64,000 bases of DNA from Nostoc paludosum FACHB-159 (GTDB lineage Bacteria; Cyanobacteriota; Cyanobacteriia; Cyanobacteriales; Nostocaceae), in NCBI RefSeq assembly GCF_014698835.1, contig NZ_JACJTU010000004.1, positions 186,001 to 250,000 on the forward strand, written 5' to 3'. Both the position numbers and the translations under genes were made by a program. Shown in pieces: positions 1-9,693 of the stretch. The first letter of the stretch is position 1. Each line of letters opens with the position of its first letter. The notes below the pieces were generated by a model that saw only the letters and a list, made by a program, of their open reading frames with translations, had not been told where the DNA came from and searched no databases.

Positions 1-798
1 GTTTCTGAACGTAGTAATCCTGAAAAAAGCTATTTAGGTTGGAATTGGCAAAAATTACGAAAATGGACTTATTCATTTGCAGATAAAATTGTTTTTCAAA
101 CTCAGCGAGCAAGAGATTATTTTCCAGTAAAACTGCAAAATAATAGTTGTATTATTCCTAATATGGTTGTATTGCCAGCAATAAAAAAGCAGTCAGTAGA
201 GAAAGTTGTAATAGAGCGATCGCTCATTGCTATGGGACGTTTTGTTCCAGAAAAAGGCTTTGATTTATTGCTACAAGCTTTTGCCAAACTCAAAGATAAT
301 TATCCAGAATGGACATTGACGATATTAGGAGATGGAAAACTACGTCCAGAATTAGAATGTTTGCGTAACGAACTCGGATTAAGCGATCGCGTTTATTTTC
401 CAGGTATGGTAAACGATACTTATGCTTTTTTACAGCAAGCAGATATTTTTATTATGTCTTCCCGATTTGAAGGTTTTCCAAATGCTATTTGTGAAGCAAT
501 GACATGTGGTTTACCAGTTATATCCACAGATTGTCCTAGTGGCCCGCGAGAAATTATTCGTGATGGAATAGATGGGATTTTAGTTCCCAATGAAGATATT
601 TCAGCATTAGCCGCAGCAATAGAAAGGCTGATATCTAACGAACAAGAACGCAATTATTTAGCTGCTCACGCGCCAGAAATAACCGAACGATTTAGCGTCA
701 AAAAAATTATGGAAATGTGGGAAGACGTGTTAGTTAAAGTTACTCAAAAAGAATTCATAATTCAGAAGTCAGAATCAAACACCGCCAAATTTAGATGA
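1..798 (+). CDS. Glycosyltransferase family 4, C-terminal part (5' end outside window)
   Basis: The reading frame is already open at base 1 and runs 265 codons, so the start lies upstream of the window. What remains is the end of the N-terminal Rossmann domain and the whole C-terminal domain of a GT-B fold sugar transferase. A new domain starts near SLIAMGRFVPEKGFD. The donor-binding E-x7-E motif of GT4 is seen in EGFPNAICEAM, followed by GLPVISTDCPSGPREI. GT4 enzymes move a sugar from a nucleotide-sugar to a lipid-linked glycan on the cytoplasmic membrane face. The following genes (CapK-like, two more GT4, O-antigen ligase-like) place it in an exopolysaccharide cluster. Donor and acceptor cannot be read from sequence. 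Confidence 0.9.
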   Translation, partial: VSERSNPEKSYLGWNWQKLRKWTYSFADKIVFQTQRARDYFPVKLQNNSCIIPNMVVLPAIKKQSVEKVVIERSLIAMGRFVPEKGFDLLLQAFAKLKDNYPEWTLTILGDGKLRPELECLRNELGLSDRVYFPGMVNDTYAFLQQADIFIMSSRFEGFPNAICEAMTCGLPVISTDCPSGPREIIRDGIDGILVPNEDISALAAAIERLISNEQERNYLAAHAPEITERFSVKKIMEMWEDVLVKVTQKEFIIQKSESNTAKFR

Positions 799-904
799 TT
801 GAATAGGTTCTTACTTAAACAATAACTATCTATTTTTTAGCGCTTTTGGTGTTTTTTTCATAAATTTATATAAATTATAATAATTTTAGCCAAAATATTT
901 AACA

Positions 905-2233
905 ATGAATATCCGAAAATATCTTTACTTCAGTTATGCTTATTGTCGAAAATACAATTTTCCTCAACTCTATAATAAATTTCTCAAAGAAATTTCATCT
1001 AATATTTCCATTGATACGACTAGAAATTTGCTAACTGAGCTACTACTTCACTGCAATAAATCTGTTCCATACTATGCAAAATTAATGAATAATCTCTCCA
1101 TTGAGAGAATTATCTATGAAAAACCAGAGGTATATCTTTCTCAGTTACCAATCCTCACAAAAGATATTATTCGCGCCAACTTTGAACAACTAAAATCTAC
1201 AGATTTAGCACAGCGTAAGTGGTATTTAAATACATCAGGTGGTTCAACAGGAGAACCAATTATTTTAATTCAAGATGCTGAATATAACGATAAATCTACA
1301 GCAATTAGCTTACTTTTTTCTTATTTAGTTGGACGAGAACTAGGAGAAGCAGAAGTACGTTTGTGGGGTTCAGAAAAAGATGTTTTTGATGGGACGATGG
1401 GATGGAAGGCAACGTTTTTTAATTTCTTGAGAAATACTACATATATGAATGCTTTTCAGATGACTCCTGAAAAAATGAGGGATTTTTTGAAATTGCTAAA
1501 TAAAAAACCACCAAAGTTAATTGTTGCCTACGCTCAAGCCATTTATGAATTAGCGAAATTTGCTGAAGATGAAAAAATTACACTTGTTCCTCAAAAAGCA
1601 ATCATAACTTCTGCTGGGACACTTTATGCTTGGATGCGGCAAAAGATTGAAACTGTATTTCAGTGTAAAGTATTTAATCGTTATGGTTCTAGAGAAGTCA
1701 GCGATATTGCTTGTGAAAAACCAGGAGAGCAAGGATTATGGGTAGCTCCTTGGGGTAATTATATTGAGATTGTAGATGATGACAATAATCCTGTGCCAGC
1801 AGGAGTTGAAGGTAATATTTTGATTACTTCTCTAACAAATTTTGCTATGCCATTGATTCGTTATAAAATTGGCGATCGCGGCATTTTATCTCCTGAATAT
1901 AAATCTGGACAAATACTTCAACAAGTTTCCGGTAGAAATGTTGACACTTTTAAAACTCAAAGCGGAACTTTAATTGATGGGGAATATTTTACTCATCTTT
2001 TATACTTCAAAAATTGGGTACATAAATTTCAAATTATTCAAAAAAGCTACTTAGAAATCACCATCAAAATTATTAAATCTAATTCTGATTATCTCGCTGA
2101 AGAACTTGATGATATTGTTGCCAAGTGTAAGCTGATGATGGGCAAAGATTGTGTGGTTAATTTTGAATTTGTAGATCGTATTCCTGTAAATAAGTCTGGG
2201 AAATACCGCTACACAATTTCCGAGGTGATTTAA
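905..2233 (+). CDS. CapK/PaaK-like adenylate-forming enzyme of capsule cluster
   Basis: This 442-residue protein belongs to the phenylacetate-CoA ligase (PaaK)/CapK branch of adenylate-forming enzymes. The nucleotide-binding P-loop TSGGSTGEP is near residue 110. The later motif NRYGSREVSDIACEKPG near residue 260 and the hinge region LIRYKIGDRG near residue 320 fit the same fold. CapK homologues are common in polysaccharide loci, where they are thought to activate an acyl group for a sugar modification; the substrate is unknown. Its stop codon directly touches the ATG of the next gene, so the two are probably co-transcribed. The ATG at 905 follows a 106-base AT-rich spacer. The family call is firm and the role inferred. 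Confidence 0.85.
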   Translation: MNIRKYLYFSYAYCRKYNFPQLYNKFLKEISSNISIDTTRNLLTELLLHCNKSVPYYAKLMNNLSIERIIYEKPEVYLSQLPILTKDIIRANFEQLKSTDLAQRKWYLNTSGGSTGEPIILIQDAEYNDKSTAISLLFSYLVGRELGEAEVRLWGSEKDVFDGTMGWKATFFNFLRNTTYMNAFQMTPEKMRDFLKLLNKKPPKLIVAYAQAIYELAKFAEDEKITLVPQKAIITSAGTLYAWMRQKIETVFQCKVFNRYGSREVSDIACEKPGEQGLWVAPWGNYIEIVDDDNNPVPAGVEGNILITSLTNFAMPLIRYKIGDRGILSPEYKSGQILQQVSGRNVDTFKTQSGTLIDGEYFTHLLYFKNWVHKFQIIQKSYLEITIKIIKSNSDYLAEELDDIVAKCKLMMGKDCVVNFEFVDRIPVNKSGKYRYTISEVI

Positions 2234-3391
2234 ATGAAGAAAAAGATTGTATTCCTGATTCGAGATTTGAATTATGGAGGAGCAGAAAGGCAATTAGTCA
2301 CACTTGCAAAAGCTTTAGATAAACAATGTTTTGATATCACTGTTTTATGCTTTTACGCGGGTGGTTCCTTATCTTTAGATAAAGATTTAAAAGATAATGG
2401 CATCCCAATAATCTATTTAGAAAAACGAGGACGATGGCATTTATTCAGCTTCTTTTGGCGTCTTGTTCAGCATCTTCAGCGCATACGTCCCGATGTCTTG
2501 CATGGATATGGTGGAACGCCAAATTTACTGACTATCTTTTTAAAACCGTTTTTTCCCTCAACCCAGATAGTCTGGGGATTACGCAATTCTAATAGTGATT
2601 CTAATTTTTATGATTGGTTAGGGCGTTTAATCTTTCAGTTAGAGTGTATTTTAGCCAAGTTTGCTAACTTGATAGTGGTTAATTCTTATGCTGGAAAAAC
2701 ATACTATCTCAGTCATGGATTCCCCGCTAAGAAGATGATGGTAATTTCTAATGGTATTGATATCGAACTTTTTCAGCCTGATTTAGAAGCTAGGACAAAA
2801 GTGCGATCGCACTGGGGAATCTCCCAAAATACAATTTTAATTGGTTTAGTGGGACGGCTAGATTTAAGAAAAGACCATCCGACATTTTTAAAAGCAGCAG
2901 CATTACTGTGCGAACATAGCCAGAATGTACATTTTGTTTGTGTAGGTGGTGGTTCAGAAAACTATGCACGGGAGTTGGATGAATTAGCTTCTCTACTAGG
3001 CATTTCTAAAAAAGTTATTTGGGAAAAAGCGCGTGCAGATATGTCTGCAATCTATAATGCCTTAGATATTGTTGTTTCTGCATCTTATACAGAAGGATTT
3101 CCCAATGTAATAGGAGAAGCAATGGCCTGCGGTGTTCCCTGTGTGGTGACAGATGTAGGCGATTCAGCTTTGATTGTTGGTAATCCCGATGTAGTAGTAC
3201 CTCCTAAAAATCCCGAAGCTTTGAAAATTGCCATCAATAAGTTAATAGAAAGATTGAGTATTGATGGTTGCGATCGCGCCCAAATTCGACAGCGAATAAT
3301 TGACCATTTCTCGGTAGCTGAATTAGTCTTGAAAACCGAAGTTTCTTTAGTTAGTTTATGTCATGAATCAATCAACAAATGCAAAATTTGA
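2234..3391 (+). CDS. Glycosyltransferase family 4
   Basis: A complete 385-residue GT-B glycosyltransferase. The N-terminal domain opens with IVFLIRDLNYGGAERQL, the glycine-rich loop usual for GT4 enzymes acting on polyprenyl-linked sugars. The C-terminal domain has GLVGRLDLRKDHPTFLKAA and the donor motif EGFPNVIGEAMACGVP. It starts immediately after the stop of the CapK-like gene and overlaps the next gene by 29 bases, which indicates translational coupling. It is clearly related to the GT4 encoded at 4580-5701: both carry EGFPNVIGEAM followed by CGVPCVVTDVGDS. The two probably arose by duplication and add successive sugars of the same repeat unit. The sugar specificity is not visible. Confidence 0.9.
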   Translation: MKKKIVFLIRDLNYGGAERQLVTLAKALDKQCFDITVLCFYAGGSLSLDKDLKDNGIPIIYLEKRGRWHLFSFFWRLVQHLQRIRPDVLHGYGGTPNLLTIFLKPFFPSTQIVWGLRNSNSDSNFYDWLGRLIFQLECILAKFANLIVVNSYAGKTYYLSHGFPAKKMMVISNGIDIELFQPDLEARTKVRSHWGISQNTILIGLVGRLDLRKDHPTFLKAAALLCEHSQNVHFVCVGGGSENYARELDELASLLGISKKVIWEKARADMSAIYNALDIVVSASYTEGFPNVIGEAMACGVPCVVTDVGDSALIVGNPDVVVPPKNPEALKIAINKLIERLSIDGCDRAQIRQRIIDHFSVAELVLKTEVSLVSLCHESINKCKI

Positions 3392-4583
3392 TTTCCTTTT
3401 TTATTATCAATGTGCCTTAGCCGTAGCTGCTATTTTCACATTTTTCACAGATATTAATTCGTATTTATATACATCAGGTATTCTTTCTCAACCTCCTTTG
3501 TTTTGGATTTTAGGTTTTGCTGTAGCTTCTATTCCCTTAATTTTTTCACGAGACAAGTACATTCCAATATCTGTAATTCTTTGGGCTTTTGGTTTTATTT
3601 TTGTCTCAATACTGTGGTTTGTACTATTTCCACCATCTGGAGAACTTGCTTTTGAAGAATTAAGAAAACGACTTTTAGCATTGATTTTTATCTTTGCAAT
3701 GATCTTAATCTTTTCTGGAAATAAAACAATCCATTCCTTGGCTCAATGGGCGATATTTTTAGCAGTATTAATTACTGTATTTAATAGCATTTACGAGTTT
3801 TTTAACCCTGCTGCTTTTAATGCATTAGGTAATGGTGGTCGGGTGACTGGATTTTACTTGAACCCAAACAGTAATGGCTGTGCGTTGATACTTGGGATGA
3901 TTTTTAGCGTCAGTATATTACAGCCAATATATCGTTTACCTTTTGTCTATTTAGTCGGTATTGGAGTTATCTTGACATTTTCACGAGGTGCTATTCTTGG
4001 CTGGTTAATTACAGTTATTATTTTTACCATTACCCGCGTACTGCATTTCAATAAATTACTTTATTGGATTTTTGGCATAGGAATTTTTATTCTCACCTTA
4101 GGTTCACAATGGTGGCAAGAATTATTACAAAATTTAGATTTTAACGCCAACTCTTTAGAAAGAATTGCATGGTTTCAAAATATCTCAACTTCTGATTCAG
4201 AAGATTCCGCAGATTCGCGGTTAGAAGTAGCTCAATTGGCTTGGCAGATGTTTATGAAACATCCCTTTTTCGGCAATGGAATTGGCTCAACTTTAACGTG
4301 GAATATGGAAATATCTACGCACAATATTTATTTATATTATATGGCAGATCATGGAATCATCGGTGCTTTAGTTCTACCTATATTAGTATATGCAGTCACA
4401 CAGCACGCCCGTGGAGAAACTAAATATATTGGCTTGGCTTTTGCTGCTTTTATTCTTCTGTGGGGATTATTTAGCCATAACGTTTTAGAAGAACGTTATA
4501 TCCTCATTATGTTTTCATTCATGGCTGCCATGACTGGAGCAAGCCGATTAGAACAAAAGTTAAAATTAGGATATCAATTATGA
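3363..4583 (+). CDS. O-antigen ligase / Wzy-like polysaccharide membrane protein
   Basis: A 406-residue integral membrane protein with about ten to twelve hydrophobic segments. The signature of the O-antigen ligase (Wzy_C) family is visible: GRVTGFYLNPNSNGCALILG before mid-length, and near residues 305-330 the periplasmic-loop pattern FFGNGIGS...STHNIYL with its conserved His. Such proteins polymerise or ligate undecaprenyl-linked oligosaccharides at the outer face of the inner membrane. The gene overlaps the GT4 gene before it by 29 bases and the GT4 gene after it by four (ATGA), so it is part of one transcript. Polymerase and ligase functions cannot be told apart from sequence; polymerase is more likely for a released exopolysaccharide. 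Confidence 0.85.
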   Translation: MNQSTNAKFDFLFYYQCALAVAAIFTFFTDINSYLYTSGILSQPPLFWILGFAVASIPLIFSRDKYIPISVILWAFGFIFVSILWFVLFPPSGELAFEELRKRLLALIFIFAMILIFSGNKTIHSLAQWAIFLAVLITVFNSIYEFFNPAAFNALGNGGRVTGFYLNPNSNGCALILGMIFSVSILQPIYRLPFVYLVGIGVILTFSRGAILGWLITVIIFTITRVLHFNKLLYWIFGIGIFILTLGSQWWQELLQNLDFNANSLERIAWFQNISTSDSEDSADSRLEVAQLAWQMFMKHPFFGNGIGSTLTWNMEISTHNIYLYYMADHGIIGALVLPILVYAVTQHARGETKYIGLAFAAFILLWGLFSHNVLEERYILIMFSFMAAMTGASRLEQKLKLGYQL

Positions 4584-5701
4584 AAATTATTTATATCATT
4601 ACCGGACTCTCCACTGGTGGTGCTGAAGTCATGCTTTATAAACTTCTTTCTAAGATAAATAGGCAACGTTTTAGTCCAGTTGTTATTTCTTTAATGGATA
4701 GCGGAACATGGGGCGATCGCATTGTGAATTTAGGCATTCCAGTTTACACCATTGGGATGAAACCAGGAACGCTTAAACTAATTAATATTTGGCGAATGAT
4801 TCACATAGTACGCCAACTCAAACCTGACCTAATTCAAGGTTGGATGTATCATGGAAACTTGGCTGCACAGTTTGTAAGACTTTTCATATTTAGACAAGTG
4901 CCTGTTTTCTGGAATATACGTCATTCACTTCATTCTTTAGAACTAGAAAAGCCTAGAACAACTATTATTATTAAACTATGCGCCAGATTTTCTCACTTAC
5001 CAAAAAAAATTATTTATAACTCTCAGAATAGTTCTAAACAACATGAAAAAATTGGATATTGTCTTGAGAAAACCTGTGTAATTCCCAACGGTTTTGAAAC
5101 AGAAAAATATATACCATCAACAGAAGCTCGCCTCGGTGTTCGTTCAGAACTAAATATCCCAGAAAATTCTTTATTGATTGGCTTAATTGGTCGTTATCAT
5201 CCCATAAAAGACCATTTTAATTTTCTTCAGGCTGCTGCATTATTAATCAAAAGTTATTCCAACGTCCAATTTGTTCTTGTTGGCAATCAAGTTGATTGGG
5301 ATAATCATATTTTATCGGAACTAATCCATGAACTAGGACTTATCCAGCACATATATCTATTAGGTGAACGTCATGATGTGCCACGTTTAACTGCTGCTTT
5401 AGATATCGCCTCTTCCTCTTCATCTGGAGAAGGTTTTCCCAACGTAATTGGCGAAGCTATGTCTTGTGGCGTTCCTTGTGTAGTTACAGATGTGGGAGAC
5501 TCAGGCTGGATTGTCGGTGATACTGGAAAAGTCGTCCCCCCAAAAAATCCAGAAGCATTAGCCAATGCTTGGCAAGCATTAATCAATATCGGAAAAGACG
5601 GTAGAGAAAGCTTAGGAAAAGCAGCACGCGCCAGAGTCATAAAATGCTTTTCTTTAGACTCTATTGTGACTGAATATGAGGCTATATATCATCATATATA
5701 G
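4580..5701 (+). CDS. Glycosyltransferase family 4
   Basis: A 373-residue GT4 glycosyltransferase. The N-terminal STGGAEVMLYKLL loop, the domain boundary LIGLIGRYHPIKDHFNFLQAA and the donor-site motif EGFPNVIGEAM are all present, so it should be active. It shares long identical stretches with the GT4 at 2234-3391 (for example GEAMxCGVPCVVTDVGDS and VVPPKNPEAL), which supports a paralogous pair. The ATG overlaps the stop of the membrane protein gene by four bases. It is the last gene of the cluster; a nested inverted repeat follows and the next gene is on the other strand. Confidence 0.9.
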   Translation: MKIIYIITGLSTGGAEVMLYKLLSKINRQRFSPVVISLMDSGTWGDRIVNLGIPVYTIGMKPGTLKLINIWRMIHIVRQLKPDLIQGWMYHGNLAAQFVRLFIFRQVPVFWNIRHSLHSLELEKPRTTIIIKLCARFSHLPKKIIYNSQNSSKQHEKIGYCLEKTCVIPNGFETEKYIPSTEARLGVRSELNIPENSLLIGLIGRYHPIKDHFNFLQAAALLIKSYSNVQFVLVGNQVDWDNHILSELIHELGLIQHIYLLGERHDVPRLTAALDIASSSSSGEGFPNVIGEAMSCGVPCVVTDVGDSGWIVGDTGKVVPPKNPEALANAWQALINIGKDGRESLGKAARARVIKCFSLDSIVTEYEAIYHHI

Positions 5702-5802
5702 CCTCAACAAAATACTAAAAATCATGCAGCGTATTTCAGGTAAATGAAGTACACAAGTAGGGGCGCATAGCTATCATTGGTGTCAATCTAAGCTCAAACT
5801 CT

Positions 5803-5875
5803 GACCCCACCCCCAACCCCTCCCCTTGGCAAGGGGAGGGGAGGTTTTGGCTTTAGACAAAACCGGGGTGGGGTG
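5803..5875. repeat. Nested GC-rich inverted repeat between convergent genes
   Basis: A perfect 11-bp inverted repeat (cccctcccctt / aaggggagggg, 5817-5841, 3-base loop) sits inside an outer pair (accccacccc near 5804 and ggggtggggt near 5865). It lies between the end of the plus-strand polysaccharide cluster and the end of the minus-strand dehydrogenase gene. The same GC-rich pattern is known as a dispersed intergenic repeat in many filamentous cyanobacteria. It could act as a bidirectional transcription barrier, but no T-run follows the stem, so I call it a repeat and not a terminator. Confidence 0.65.
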
Positions 5876-5946
5876 ACGCGGATCGTGATAGTAAACGAGT
5901 GAAATTTTAGTGCAATACTATCCAAAATCTAAAATCTAAAATTGCC

Positions 5947-7395
5947 TCACTTAGCAGGTATAGTAACTTCCCAAACTCCTTGATCTCCACCGTATTCCAA
6001 AACATAAATTTTATTGCCAATAATTTCAGCATCAATGGGATTACTGAAACCTTTAACAATACGTCTAGCTTCAAGCTTATAATTGGTAGTTCCTACTTTA
6101 GTCAAATTTAAATGCAACAGATCTTGGCTAGGATCTTTAAAAGGGCCAGCCACTGTTTCGCCAGTAGGATCGCCTATAGTCCAACTTAATACAAAGCCAT
6201 CTCTGTTGAATTCTGGACTCATTGCTCCTTGGGTGTCAAAAACTAAACCCAAAGGAGAACGATGTGTTGTAAAAGTGCTAAAAGTTTGCCCAAGAACACT
6301 AGCATCTTTGACTTTGCCATCTTGAGGATCGCGGTAATTATCTGCATCCGGGCCAACATTAGGAATTGGTTCAGTCAAAGTGATATTAGGCTTAGGGGGA
6401 AAGGTCGGATCGTTATAATAATAGCCTTTTATAACTGCGCCAAATTTGGGATTTAATAAACGATCGTTGGCAGGATTATAATTTGGATATTGTTGTGGAT
6501 TATCTGTCCCGCCAATACGCCAGGGAAAGCCGTAATGAAAACCCTGACGTAGCCAATTTAATTCTTCTGACATATCCCTATCTGGCCCATTTTCTGCGCC
6601 AAATAAATCTCCATTAGGCGCGAAAGCCATATCATAAGTATTGCGTATTCCTTCTGCAAAAATATAGCCAGCGCTCTTTAAAGTAGCTCGATTATTTGCA
6701 AGAAACAAATTTTGTCCATTAGTAGGAAGACGAATTATACAGGCCGTTAATCCTACTTCGCGAGTATTAGGATATAAGCCGCCAGCAGTTTGAACTTCAC
6801 CATGATCGGTACGAGAACCACTATTGATATAAATATAATTACCATCTAGGCTAACAACTACGCCGCTGAAACGATGGTCGTAGGCTGTTTTACTTTTAGG
6901 ATACGCTGCACTTTTAGCCAAAACAGACCAAATACGTTGTCCTGTACTCGGATTAATTACACCTTTAACAATAACTGCTTTGGTCTGGTCATTTGCAACG
7001 TTTCCATTGCCAACTAAATAAATAGTACCGTTAGGCCCAATGGCCATACCTTGAGTTTCACTGACTTTATGATTATTAAAGTTGTAGACCAGTGTAGTAG
7101 TAGATGAACCTAAATTAACTCGATAAATTTCACCATTGCGTTTGAGATAATAGAGGGTATTGTTTCGCGGATCTTTTACAATCCGAACAGAAGGAGAAAT
7201 CGATTTTGTATTGACAATATTGCGAATCTTAATATCAGAACGTAGGGCTTCAGGTGCAGCACTAACTACAGTAGTTCCATAATTTAATAGAACCATTGTT
7301 AATAAAAGCGTTTTTGACCAAAAAAAGCAGCTTTTAAGAGCGAATTTATTGCTAAATTTGCGTTTAGCTGGCTGAGATAATTTACTGGTACTCAT
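5947..7395 (-). CDS. Secreted glucose/sorbosone dehydrogenase-like beta-propeller protein
   Basis: The protein has about 482 residues when started at the ATG at 7395, which is preceded by GGAG eight bases upstream; an earlier in-frame ATG (7413) adds six residues and has no comparable site. The N-terminus has a basic stretch and a hydrophobic core ending TVVSAAPEA, a likely Sec signal peptide. The mature part has propeller blades of the soluble quinoprotein glucose/sorbosone dehydrogenase (GSDH) type: MAIGPNGTIYLVGNG, FSGVVVSLDGNYIYINSGS, YDMAFAPNGDLFGAENGPD with the conserved GxENGPD loop, and HYGFPWRIGG. Family members oxidise sugars with PQQ or bind calcium and sugars; the substrate here is unknown. 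The RTX genes just upstream on the same strand suggest a shared extracellular role. Confidence 0.8.
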   Translation of the reverse strand: MSTSKLSQPAKRKFSNKFALKSCFFWSKTLLLTMVLLNYGTTVVSAAPEALRSDIKIRNIVNTKSISPSVRIVKDPRNNTLYYLKRNGEIYRVNLGSSTTTLVYNFNNHKVSETQGMAIGPNGTIYLVGNGNVANDQTKAVIVKGVINPSTGQRIWSVLAKSAAYPKSKTAYDHRFSGVVVSLDGNYIYINSGSRTDHGEVQTAGGLYPNTREVGLTACIIRLPTNGQNLFLANNRATLKSAGYIFAEGIRNTYDMAFAPNGDLFGAENGPDRDMSEELNWLRQGFHYGFPWRIGGTDNPQQYPNYNPANDRLLNPKFGAVIKGYYYNDPTFPPKPNITLTEPIPNVGPDADNYRDPQDGKVKDASVLGQTFSTFTTHRSPLGLVFDTQGAMSPEFNRDGFVLSWTIGDPTGETVAGPFKDPSQDLLHLNLTKVGTTNYKLEARRIVKGFSNPIDAEIIGNKIYVLEYGGDQGVWEVTIPAK

Positions 7396-7460
7396 TATTT
7401 TCTCCACAAACATAGTCAGATGATTTTTCTCGAAATTTTCTTAATTAACAAAATTCGTCC

Positions 7461-8810
7461 CTACGCCAAACTAACTTCTAAGGTATAAGGAACGGAGAGG
7501 CTGTCACTTTCGCCAGAGAAAGTTCCACCATTTTGAGGAAAGAAAGCATATTTACTGACTGAAATAGAGTATGTCCCTGCACCTAGTGAAGCGGTGATTA
7601 ACGATCCAAAGTCTGATTCACTGCCACTATCATCATTAAATTGCAGCAAAGTCCCAGCGTTGTTAAATAGGCCGAGGATAGTATCATCAAGTGTCACCGT
7701 TTTGATAGTTACAGTTGCTGAATTTGCTATCGAAAATCTAAAAAAGTCAAAATCAGGATTATCTCCTGGTTGAACTGATACTAATTCACCAGAAATATTC
7801 ACATCTGAGCCTGATGATAAGGAACCTAATCCTTCAGCGGTGGATAATGTATTGTTTGTAGCTTGTCCAGCATTTTCTCGCTCATAGAAAAGGAAGTCGT
7901 CACTATCAAGTCTGAGATTGGTTCTTCCCTGCACAATACCTACGATCTCATCTGGTTCTGTTCCTGGGTTGTCTAAAAATATTTGTGTGTTTCCTGCAAC
8001 AACTTGCAGGCGGTAGTTCTGTACAGATCCTTTGAGTTCAATTCGATCTTCACTAGAGTTGAAGTCACTAATCGTGGCTAAGTCTCCAAAACCTGCGTTG
8101 CCAGTGTTGTTATCGTCGTAGAAAACATTTGTAGCGTTCCCAAGAACAAATCTATCTACCCCAATTCCACCAGTGAGAGTATCAATCTCCCCCGATCCTG
8201 GTGGAACCAGGCTACCAGGGAAAACACCAATCAGGACATCGTTTCCAGACCCTCCATTGAGTCTGTCATTACCAGGCCCGCCCTGTAGACTATCATTGCC
8301 ATCCTCACCATTGAGGATGTCATTGCCCAAATTACCGTCTAGGGTGTCATTGCCTGCTCTACCATTGAGAGTATTGTTAGCGCTATTACCAAAGAGGAAG
8401 TTGTTAAGAGTGTTACCTGTGCCATTGATGGCGCTAGTTCCCGTCAGCGTCAGATTCTCCAGATTCGCTAGTAATGTGTAGCTGATAGAAGACCTGACGC
8501 TATCTGTACCTGAATTAGCAGCTTCGGTAATAATATCAGTAACATTGTCAATTATGTAAGTATCGTTACCTAATCCCCCGTTTAATGTGTCAGTACCGAT
8601 GCCGCCATCAAGGGTGTCGTTGCCATCTCCACCAATTAGACTGTCGTTTTCCGTGCCACCAAACAGATTATCGTTACCAGCCGCACCATTTAAGGTGTCG
8701 TTGCCGGACAGACTATTGGCATTACCACCATTAGCCCAACCATATATCGTGTCATTTCCCGAAGTCCCATTTCTGACATCAGAACCTGTCGTGCCAAAGA
8801 TAACTGCCAT
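7461..8810 (-). CDS. RTX-repeat calcium-binding protein with C-terminal PPC-like domain
   Basis: A 449-residue acidic protein without an N-terminal signal peptide. Residues about 10-85 and 140-200 consist of GGxGxDxLx nonapeptides (for example [20 protein letters not shown] and [20 protein letters not shown]), the calcium-binding beta-roll of type I secreted RTX proteins. A middle segment (about 205-300) ends in [18 protein letters not shown]. The C-terminal 140 residues look like a pre-peptidase (PPC) beta-sandwich, with [16 protein letters not shown] and [11 protein letters not shown]. The ATG at 8810 has GGAG upstream at good spacing. Export by a type I system is expected from the family; no secretion genes lie nearby. 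It is a shorter paralogue of the protein encoded at 9694-11484. Confidence 0.88.
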   Translation of the reverse strand: MAVIFGTTGSDVRNGTSGNDTIYGWANGGNANSLSGNDTLNGAAGNDNLFGGTENDSLIGGDGNDTLDGGIGTDTLNGGLGNDTYIIDNVTDIITEAANSGTDSVRSSISYTLLANLENLTLTGTSAINGTGNTLNNFLFGNSANNTLNGRAGNDTLDGNLGNDILNGEDGNDSLQGGPGNDRLNGGSGNDVLIGVFPGSLVPPGSGEIDTLTGGIGVDRFVLGNATNVFYDDNNTGNAGFGDLATISDFNSSEDRIELKGSVQNYRLQVVAGNTQIFLDNPGTEPDEIVGIVQGRTNLRLDSDDFLFYERENAGQATNNTLSTAEGLGSLSSGSDVNISGELVSVQPGDNPDFDFFRFSIANSATVTIKTVTLDDTILGLFNNAGTLLQFNDDSGSESDFGSLITASLGAGTYSISVSKYAFFPQNGGTFSGESDSLSVPYTLEVSLA

Positions 8811-9693
8811 ATTATTTCTCCTGAATTTTTAACTAATGCCTAAGAGGTTGTTTGCAAAGTCGTTTTAAATACTCCGTTTCTCGCTTTTAGGAGTAGAGGG
8901 TGGGAAAAAGCAAAATCATTGATACTTTTCAAACTTCCTTTAATTTCGGCATTAGTCAAACAACTCTTTATCAGTTAGATATAGATTACTTGCCATTTGC
9001 GTGATCCTATTTTTGAAAATCCAAATTTAAAATATTCAAGTGCTGATTGTAGCTGGGTTAAAAGCCATTCCTCTGGTTAGAGGTGAATGAGGCGATCGCC
9101 CTACAAAAACATTGAATAATTTATTCTTTGTAACTACCTTAATTGATTACGCAAATGGTAAGTAATTGGCAAAAAATTTTATTTGTCTTGGTTATTTTGG
9201 TAAATTTTTATCATTGCCATAACTATTAATTATCATGAGTCAAAGTATACATGCACTACTTTAACAAATCTTCAAAATTTCAATCTATGCCATTTATAAT
9301 AGGTTCCCCAAAAATGTAAACCTTAATGAAGCTTTTTTTCACAAAAACTAATTTTTTTAGTAAAACTTGTGATAGTTTTTCAATAAAAGCTGCATATTGG
9401 TTAAGTTAGGTATCATTATCAGATATTTTGTAAAAAAAACTATTATTTTTAACTACAAAAAATACTTTTAGATTAAAGCAATCTTTTGAAAATTGGATAA
9501 GTTAAACTGATACATCGATCCAGAAAATTTTTGTGCTTAATAGCAGTCAAACTTTACATAAAATTTATCAGCGCAGCATTCAGTTGGCTATTGCAGTATT
9601 ACTCCCTGTTGAATCAAGAGCGAAACATCACCAAATCATTGATTTAGTGATGTTTAGTTTGAATGTCAGTAGTTTCTCAAGTTAACAAAGTCC
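8811..9693 (-). promoter_or_regulatory. Long non-coding upstream region of the shorter RTX gene
   Basis: No gene is seen in these 883 bases. The part nearest the RTX gene is related to the upstream DNA of the other RTX gene: cttgccatttgcgt occurs at about 8992-9005 and again at about 11567-11580. About 150 bases further on, an inverted form (acgcaaatggtaag here, actcaaatggttaag near 11745) occurs in both. The shared DNA is therefore a duplicated promoter or leader. The rest is AT-rich with T-runs and shows no recognised signal. The function is inferred only from conservation between the two copies. Confidence 0.5.

Noticed and set aside
8173..8832. Plus-strand frames opposite the RTX gene (and likewise 10460-11518)
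   Set aside because: They are Pro/Ser/Leu-rich shadows of the Gly/Asp/Asn repeats on the other strand and have no own start signals.
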